Position numbers and translations under genes: made by a program
The notes under the pieces: model-generated
What the model was told of the DNA's origin: nothing
The model's input: only the letters and a program-made list of their open reading frames with translations
Database searches by the model: none
Shown here: positions 57,385 to 64,000 of the stretch, piece after piece
Layout of the letters: every line of letters starts with the position of its first letter
Numbering within the stretch: the stretch's first letter is position 1
DNA from: Kryptolebias marmoratus
Lineage: Eukaryota; Chordata; Actinopteri; Cyprinodontiformes; Rivulidae
Reading direction: 5' to 3'
DNA: 64,000 bases
Assembly: GCF_001649575.2 (NCBI RefSeq)
Contig: NC_051444.1
Coordinates: 26,498,563 to 26,562,562 of the forward strand

Positions 57385-57845
57385 TTCCATGAAGGAACGC
57401 TCATCTGCCACCTTTCGTGCTTAGCCAGTTTCAGACTAAGATCACAGCATGTTAAAAAACAATAGCGTTAAAGCTGTTTTAGTCAAAACATGAAAATAAA
57501 GTGTATGATCCCATGCAGTATTGCATGACCTTGCACTCAGAGTATGTGCTGTGAATGCCTTTCAGCTAGTTACACATCACGTTTTAGATCAATATCTGCA
57601 AAACTGACTGAGTTATAGCCAATTTTGTTTTGGCTAAGCTCAATCGGCTGTGGCAGCTGTCTTGAATTGGATTAATCAGGTGTAATTGTCTAATGTTTAC
57701 TTTATGAGAGTTTAATTTATATCCGTTGTGGTTCATGAGATATTTTGTTAAACTGACAGACAAATGAACAAACACACAAGCACAGGCAAAATTAATATCA
57801 CCTGCTTTTTGCCTTTCAGGGCCTGACAATAAAAATTATTGTTAG
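57385..57845 (-). repeat. Family A repeat, one unit plus 3' region, reverse orientation
   Basis: On the plus strand it starts with the hairpin side 'gtattccatgaaggaac', then 'agactaagatcacagcatgt', 'gagttatagccaattttgtt', 'gcagctgtcttgaattggat' and 'catgagatattttgttaaac', to the 5' block ending near 57845. Confidence 0.75.
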
Positions 57846-57954
57846 CCTAGTTGAATATTTGTGGCAAGACTTGTATTGACAGCTGATTTTGTAACTCTGG
57901 GACTTTAACACCCCACATTAGAAGTGTCATTGTAACATGCAGCTTCAATCAATT

Positions 57955-58050
57955 AATCATTCAAACTTTATTTATAAAGCCCCTATCATGTTACAGTGTG
58001 AAACACAAAGTGCTTCACACCAGATTAAAACTGAACAAAGCATAAAAAAG
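57955..58050 (-). repeat. LINE/SINE 3' end fragment, reverse orientation
   Basis: Plus strand 'caaactttatttataaagcc' then 'aacacaaagtgcttcacacc' is the complement of the common 'gtgaagcactttgtg ... ttataaataaag' terminus. Confidence 0.65.
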
Positions 58051-58886
58051 TGTCAAATAAGCACATACAGGATCATTTAAACCAGCAATAAGTTGTAAAA
58101 GCATGAAATTATGGTGACTGGAACACGGGACTTAAGGAAGTGAAGGCTCTTCAGCAGAGGTGGAAGTCTTTGTGTACGTGTAAGAACTATAATAGCATTA
58201 GATAAAAAGCCGAAGTAGATTACAAGCAGTAGATGAAAAGGTTTTAAATGAACCTGGACACTACTCGTGTTAATGCTTTACAGAAAACCTATTGTCTCCA
58301 TCGTACAAATTTCTGTTGAAACTGTACCACAACTACAAAGAGTTTCCTTGACATATGAAAAGCGATTTACTTATTGTCCTCAAAAATGACATTTTCAGAC
58401 AATGACAAACCAAAAAAAAGGTATTAAACTCTGATCTTGCTCTTCAGTTCTCAAGCCACTCTGAAACTAAGCTGCATCTTAAGCATTTGTAAGATTGTTG
58501 TTTTCCACGTGAAGAAAGCATGCTCCCTAGCTCCAGTGCTTTTCAGTTGTCACAGTTTTTACACCGTACTTGTGAGGCAGAAATTCTCTTCCATGAGAGC
58601 AGTTTTCCTGTGACAGATTCTGCTCAGCGCGCTCATATCTCATCCTCGCACCTGTTTTTTCATGGTTGCAGCTTCAGAGACTAATTAAACGCCATACAAA
58701 CTGAGAAAGAGCTGCTAATCCTTAATGTTATTTTGCCCATCTACTTAACAATCAGTATATTATGATCCTGTAAATGTCAAGACATCTCAAGGATTACTTC
58801 TTTGGCTCATTTTGAAGACATTGTCCTCAAGCGGGGGAAAACCTACTTTTGTAGACTGTCAGCGATCAAAATCGAACTCTGAAACA
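58051..58886. other. Unannotated stretch
   Basis: No gene recognised. The patch 58660-58740 has 'gactaattaaacgccataca' and other homeodomain-like sites that could mark regulatory sequence. Confidence 0.35.
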
Positions 58887-59048
58887 TTAAATACATTCAT
58901 AAACGAGATCTCCTTCTCCTTTAGATTCTTGCCCTTGCTGTCTCCTACTGTTCCACAGTCTGTGTCCGTGACTCGAGGCTAATTCATGCAGGGTTTCGCA
59001 GGGGGGAGGAGCACCGAGGTGTGACAGTCCCTTCCAAAGTGAACCCAC
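58887..59048 (-). other. Exon-like island with strong 3' splice site, minus strand
   Basis: On the minus strand 'ctctttgtcttcctccctcag' is a near-ideal splice acceptor ending at 59049. The following 160 bp is GC-richer than its flanks. The longest open frame from the acceptor encodes 'VGSLWKGLSHLGAPPPCETL' and runs 53 codons to TAA at 58887-58889. The other two frames stop within about 25 codons. The peptide is unfamiliar. It could be a last exon, an alternative or non-coding exon, or chance. Confidence 0.3.
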
Positions 59049-59762
59049 CTGAGGGAGGAAGACAAAGAGCGGATATAAGGGTGGACACGTCAAATCACCA
59101 AATGAATATGAATGTTCTGAGAAGGTAGAAGTTTCTGTCCGGCTGCCGTAAAACATTCTGACACTTAAGAGCACAAGTCATCCAGATGATCTACTTTGTA
59201 AGAATATCTAATGAAAGTGTGTATATGGACCTGAGGTGATAAATGTCGGATTTATGAAACTTTATTTTCTTTTGTAAACATAAAAACACATGAAAAGTGT
59301 GTAATATTGCTACTTCTTGTGCATTTGATGTTAAATATACCCACTGTGTCCCTTCAAAGACAATGGTGCATAATAACATGCAATATTGACCTAATTTAAG
59401 ACATATTTAAAGTATTACTTAGACTTTTTGAAAAGCTGAAATGCTATGAGGTTTAGGCATCTTTTTGATTCAGTGACTCGTTTTACAGTTTTGCCACCTT
59501 CAGTTGTTGATATATGCACTAACACAAGATCAGACTTGCATTTACATCTATAATTTCCCTTTTAACACGCTCAGGTAAACACTAGTTATATTTACATATC
59601 ACCCCGCTAACATAAGGAGCGATATCCAGCCGCTCGGAAACATTTCTGCTTCAACATGCTATACCAGCCTCTTAATGATTAGTTTATTTTACCTGCATTT
59701 AAATTATGCTCATAAATCTCCTATAATCTGCAGCTGCAAACCAAGGAATAAAAAACACTCTG
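59049..59762. other. Unannotated stretch
   Basis: The interval 59570-59720 is less repetitive, with forkhead- and homeodomain-like motifs ('gtaaaca', 'taatgatta'). It is a weak candidate for conserved non-coding sequence. Confidence 0.35.
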
Positions 59763-60050
59763 TTTATGCTGAACAAAAATATAAATCCAACACTTTTGTT
59801 TTTGTTCCCATTTTTCATGAGCTGAACTCAAAGATCTGAGACTTTTTCTACGTACACAATATGCCTTTTTCTCTCAAAACGTATTCACAAATTTGTGTAA
59901 ATCTGTGTCGGTGAGCACTTCTCCTTTGCCGAGATAATCCATCCACCTCACAGGTGTGGCATATCAAGATGCTGATTGGACAGCATGATTATTGCACCGG
60001 TGTGCCTTTGGATGGTCGCAATAAAAGGCCACTCTAAAATGTGCTGTTTA
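59763..60050 (+). mobile_element. Terminal part of a Tc1/mariner-type element
   Basis: It begins 'ctgaacaaaaatataaatcc' then 'aacacttttgtttttgttcc', and continues 'ccacctcacaggtgtggcat' 'atcaagatgctgattgg' to 'aaaaggccactctaaaatgt'. This is a very common fish DNA-transposon end that I recognise. The rest of the element and its opposite inverted end are absent. Confidence 0.75.
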
Positions 60051-61339
60051 CCTTTACTGTATTGCATTTGAAGCAGAACATCTATCCACTACTTCTTTTT
60101 GCTAAAACACTTTGAGTAAAGATGTGGTTTTATTGGAAGCAGATCAGGAAACAATCTTTAATTCAGCTAATTAGGTGTGGACCTCAAAAGCATTGAATCC
60201 TAAGTGTGCAGCTGTTGTCAAATCTATCTTTATGAGCAGGTTCAGGTGGCAGACACTGAGGTGATTATCCTCACAACTGAATCAGAGGTATTGGATTATA
60301 TTTTACTTTTATTTCTGGTCCACGAAGGTGGGGTCGAGCATAATGGCTTCAGGTTTATGATGTACAAGTTAGAATATATAAAGGAAGTCTTTCCGAGCTG
60401 AAGTCTTCAACAAAACAGTGTTTCTATTGTCCTTTCCTTTGAAATCTGTAAAAAGACCAACAATAGATCAGTTTCATTCCTGGAAATTGCATCTGGGAGT
60501 TTATACTGTACTTAAAAGGCAGGCAGACAAGGCACAAAAAAGTTAAAGCTTTATCAAATGACGGCTTTGTAATTTCACAGTAAGCTGCCAGTCTCAGCCT
60601 CTGCCTTTGTTTAATAGCATGGCCCCACTCCCCCATAGCTCCGCTCACAGACATCACCCCCATCCCGCTCTGTTCCCCCATCTTTGACAGCAACAGACTC
60701 TATTAGGTGTGATTGGTTACAGTTTACAGCCATGAAATGATCCTCAAAAAAGACACACCTAAATCTAAACAACTCATTTCAGCTGTAAATGTGGGATTTG
60801 AGAGAGAAGTCGTCTGATGGTGCCATCTCAGGGCCTGAAAGAAGCATTTGTAGTTTGTGTTTTCTGAAAGCCAGCTGTCCAACTTCATGTTTATCTTTGT
60901 TCTTTTGGTGGGCCAAGAAGTTAGAGGAAACAGAACATTTAGCACAAAGTAGGAATTAAGAACACAGAGTGTTGCTTGCTAAAAAATTAAACTGTTCTTG
61001 TGTGGATTGTTTAAACCATTGTTGAATTGTTTAGGGTTTAGCACTTTACAAAAAACGAGTCGACAGCTGGGATTTATTATGCTGGAATATTCTCCTGATG
61101 GAGCAAGGGGAGCAAAAAGGGAATCAAATGCTACATTAGCTAATGTTAAACCTCTACATTTTTCATGACACTTTGTTCAGTTTACTCAACTGAGCAAAGT
61201 CTGTGTTACTACCATAGACATGCATTATAATACAAAACTTAGCCTAGTCTAGTATTAGTTATTATTATTCTCATTCTCTATTAGTTATTGTCCTTTCCTT
61301 GTTGTTAGCAGTTAAAGCCAGCAGGGCCCTGTTAAAGCC
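60051..61339. other. Unannotated stretch
   Basis: No gene recognised. A C-rich patch at 60620-60680 carries no convincing frame. Confidence 0.4.
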
Positions 61340-61670
61340 AGCTGCCATGTTGTATTTTTGGGACCAGAGTCGGTGGCATATTCGCAATGTGGAGCTTTAG
61401 AGTCTTGCCTGCTCCCATGCACACAGTCATTGTGTTACATGAGCGTTCTTTTTAAGCATGAAATAACTAATTATTATATTAACTAAATTGATATTTGAAC
61501 GTACAGCAGTAGGGTAAGAACTATGTGAGTCAACAAGAGTCATTGTAAACCTGAAAAGCGATTCTGAGGTGTCCATTTTTTTTTGTTTGTTTTTTTTTAA
61601 AGTCCTGGTTGTTTTCATAGTGGGGCAGGACTTAAAACTTGTACTTGAACCATCCAGTAGGGAGGCTGTA
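61340..61670 (+). repeat. Dispersed repeat G, copy 2
   Basis: Shares 'gctgccatgttgtatttttg', 'caatgtggagcttta', 'catgaaataacta', 'gtacagcagta', 'caacaagagtc' and 'ggacttaaaacttgtactt' with 20085-20420, in the same order and orientation, without the TA microsatellite. Confidence 0.6.
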
Positions 61671-62149
61671 ATGGCTCTTTCTTTTCCTGATTCAAGTATG
61701 GAGTCTAGTATTTTGTAATGTGTCTGTGGTTACTAGGCAGACGTATGTGTGCTGCTGAGCATAGACAGACTGTATTTCATGCCAGTGGCGCTGAGGCTGT
61801 GAATGTATCAGTCCGCTGTGACATAAGTAAACTTTTGGACTGACTACATGTGACGATCGAGCGGACTGATGCGGTCACAATCTCAGCATCACCTGCATTT
61901 GCCCAGCCTCTCAAACATTTTTGTAGTAACACAGACATTGTTCGGTTAGGAGAACAGCAACAAACTAAACATTTGGTGTCATGGAAGTGTAGAGCTTCAT
62001 ATTAACTAATGGAGCATTCTTTCATACCAGTATGTCATTTTTGAGAAAGAGCTGTTTCAAAAGCCTAAAAAAAAACAATTAAAGAAAACTGGCACTCATT
62101 TGACTAACAATCAGCCTAGCATAGAAAAAGACTTTTGCCTCTTCTCCAT
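61671..62149. other. Unannotated stretch
   Basis: A small inverted repeat, 'atcagtccgct' and 'agcggactgat', lies at about 61808-61873. Nothing else recognised. Confidence 0.4.
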
Positions 62150-62345
62150 ACTCCTTTATCAGGGGTCACCATAGAGAATCATCTGTCTCCAAGTCCTATT
62201 TCTACCGGCACCCTGCTGGTTAATTATAACCTGAATGATCCGGTAAGACTGTACAATTTGGTAAAGCAGTCATAGGTCCAGTGGGACAGTTGTAGATCCA
62301 CATTTGTTTTGGCACAACCTTTACACCGGATGCCCTTTAACATCA
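62150..62345 (-). repeat. SINE-related repeat, reverse orientation
   Basis: Plus strand 'caggggtcaccatagagaat' 'catctgtctcc' and 'ttgttttggcacaacctttac' 'accggatgccctt' are the complements of the conserved teleost SINE body ('aagggcatccggtgtaaa', 'ggtgacccctg'). Confidence 0.6.
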
Positions 62346-62794
62346 TCTGATAAGGCCTACATTCTTTTTAGTATCTACTTAGCTATTACAGGCTAAATAT
62401 AGGTACTTGAGAAAATGTAACTTTGATTCCCAACTGTCAGCAGCTGTGGCCTCCTAAATTACTCTACCCATCTCTGAAAGCAAAAATAACTCATGTCCAC
62501 ACAGAAGGTTTAAAACTCTGTTTTCAAGGCACTGTTTCCTTAATATGTGTTTTCATGAGGGAACAACCGGAGCAGAGGGAGGCCAAGCTGATGTCTTTTA
62601 GTCCAACATAATGTTCCAGGAGAAAATGAAGAGGGGTCTCTTGGCTCCATCGAAAACTTACGGTTAGAACTCCCAACAAATCAACATAGCCCAAAAAGCA
62701 TAAAAGTATTTTACAGAAAGGGAGAAAAATTCTGATGAAAGAACTTGAAAAACTAATAAGTTTCACCAAAATTAGTTGATTATAACAAAATATA
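62346..62794. other. Unannotated stretch
   Basis: Overlapping frames of 62 and 93 codons on opposite strands, without motifs. Confidence 0.35.
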
Positions 62795-63015
62795 ATATAA
62801 GCCACTGGATGGGTTTCAATGAAACGTTAAGAAAGTTATCATTGGTTATACATTTATACCTGATATATTGGAGTCAATTCAATTCAAGATGGCCACCTCA
62901 GCTAATCGAGCTTTGCAATACAATTAGAAACAGATATTGAGATAAAATTTGATGTAGCAGAAACTGAAGACCATTCCCAACACATACTATGAGCATGAAA
63001 TTTTACATAACGTTA
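62795..63015 (+). repeat. Family A repeat, left part of a split copy
   Basis: Has 'gccactggatgggtttcaat', 'caattcaagatggccacctc' and 'cattcccaacacatactatg' 'agcatga'. It breaks at about 63015, where LINE sequence begins. The right part resumes at about 63905. Confidence 0.75.
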
Positions 63016-63905
63016 TTTTCTGGTTTTATACAATGCAATTTTATTTTTAAAGCACTTTGAAAATAACACTGTTGACCAAAGTGCTGTACACCAAAAAATA
63101 AAAACATAAGAAGTAAAACACATACATTCTCAAAAGAAGAATAAAAAAACTATAAAATCAAATGAAACACAATCAAAGCAATAAAACAGTTAAAACCATA
63201 AAAAGATAAAACCAATAAAAAATAAAAGCCAACATCTCAAACTGAGTTAAAAGTTAAAAGCCAAAGAGAAAAAATTTGTTTTAAGAGATGATTTAATAAC
63301 AGGAAGTGAGTCATCCTATCTGATCTGCAAAGGCAGATTGTTCTACGGTTTGGAGGGAGCGACTGAAAATGCCTGGTCACCTCTTAACGTCCTCTTTGAC
63401 CACCAACAGGAACTGATCTGCTGGCCTGAGAGAGCGTGAGGGAACATATAGCTGCAGCAAGTTGGAGAGATACTGTGGGGAGAGACCACGCAGGCATTTA
63501 AAAACAAATAAAAGAACTTTAAAAGTCAATCCAGAAATGAACTGGAAGCCAATGTAGTGACAATAAAACTGAGGTGACATGTTCTTGTTTTCTGCATTCT
63601 GAACCAGTTGGAGTGACGGCTGGCTCAGCCCGACATAAAGTGCATTGCAGTAGTCTAAACGAGTTGAGATAAAAGAACGGATTCAAATTTCTAAGTGATG
63701 CTGTGTCAGAAATGGTTTGACCTTGGGCGGTTGCCTGATTTGACCGGAGCATCGAGCTTAAGGTCGCTGTCCATTTTCACACCCAGATTTTTCGCTGTGT
63801 GAGTCAGGGGTTGTGTTAAAGGGCCCAGATCAGCACAGATTTTGGAAGCATCACTGGGCCCACACAGTACAACCTCTGTCTTTTGTTAATTCAGATGTTA
63901 AAAGT
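63016..63905 (-). pseudogene. 5'-truncated L2-like LINE, reverse transcriptase C-terminal remnant
   Basis: On the minus strand the C-terminal part of a LINE polyprotein is readable in several frames. It starts with a 'DLGPFNTTPDS' / 'KNLGVKMDSDLKLDA' region (about 63830-63750). 'LSLHWLPVHFWIDF' follows (about 63540), then 'TFKVLLFVFKCLRGLSPQYL' and 'SNLLQLYVPSRSLRPADQ' (63530-63410), 'GDQAFSVAP' and 'SLKTNFFSLAFN' (about 63270). The pattern HWLPV...FK.LL...K...G..P.YL...PSR.LR is that of L2/CR1-group LINEs in fish. The 3' end on the minus strand, 'gtacagcactttggtcaaca' and 'taaaattgcattgtat', is a typical LINE tail at about 63080-63016. Stops and frameshifts show it is dead. Confidence 0.85.
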
Positions 63906-64000
63906 TAACCTAAACGTTTCAACTAAACAACTCCATCATTTCTCAACATAACAAGATTTTGATAATAACTCTAGCATGAAAGGCGGTGGGCAATAGGCAT
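63906..64000 (+). repeat. Family A repeat, right part of the split copy (runs off the window)
   Basis: Resumes with 'tcatttctcaacataacaag' and 'gcatgaaaggcggtgggcaa', the 3' region found at 645-700 and 55560-55625. The terminal hairpin lies beyond the window. Confidence 0.75.

Overview
This window looks like intergenic or intronic DNA from a teleost fish. The base composition is AT-rich, there is no dense coding, and most of what can be recognised is repeats. The clues to a ray-finned fish are two decayed Tc1-type transposases, tRNA-derived SINEs with fish-type bodies, an R4/Dong/Rex6-like LINE, an L2-like LINE, hAT-type MITEs and the long (AT)n and (GT)n microsatellites usual in fish. A cyprinodontiform or related lineage is possible, but I cannot fix the species.

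Layout. 0-6 kb: one copy of a dispersed repeat (called family A here), a composite repeat, a 22-25 bp minisatellite, and a decayed Tc1 element of about 1.45 kb with long inverted ends. 7.9-11.3 kb: two opposed family A copies, a TTAGC-rich tandem array and a 615 bp hAT-like palindrome. 13.6-18.5 kb: two solo LTRs of one family (581 and 580 bp, opposite orientation, each with a perfect 5 bp target duplication), a LINE tail, another family A copy and a 204 bp palindromic MITE with a perfect 8 bp duplication. 20-24 kb: microsatellites, a SINE nested in an AACCCA-rich repeat, and an inverted pair of LTR-like repeats. 24.9-26.6 kb: a broken LINE reverse transcriptase. 28.3-29.6 kb: a 1.34 kb hAT-like element. 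31-42.9 kb: SINEs, a LINE 3' UTR, minisatellite relatives and a 193 bp MITE. 44-60 kb: weak exon-like islands on the minus strand, more family A copies, a second Tc1 remnant, and a 57-codon LINE C-terminus matching the family at 25 kb. 61-64 kb: a second copy of a 330 bp repeat, and an L2-like LINE nested inside a family A copy.

No complete host gene is visible. The best candidate for host coding is a possible last exon on the minus strand at 44.19-44.45 kb (strong acceptor, one open frame of 51 codons, then a polyadenylation signal). Similar but weaker islands lie at 46.0, 48.7 and 59.0 kb. I could not identify these proteins. I saw no rRNA, CRISPR array, intact tRNA or intact transposase. 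I found no convincing undescribed biological system. The most interesting items are family A, whose ends look Helitron-like, the minisatellite found at three sites, and the exactly delimited nested insertions.
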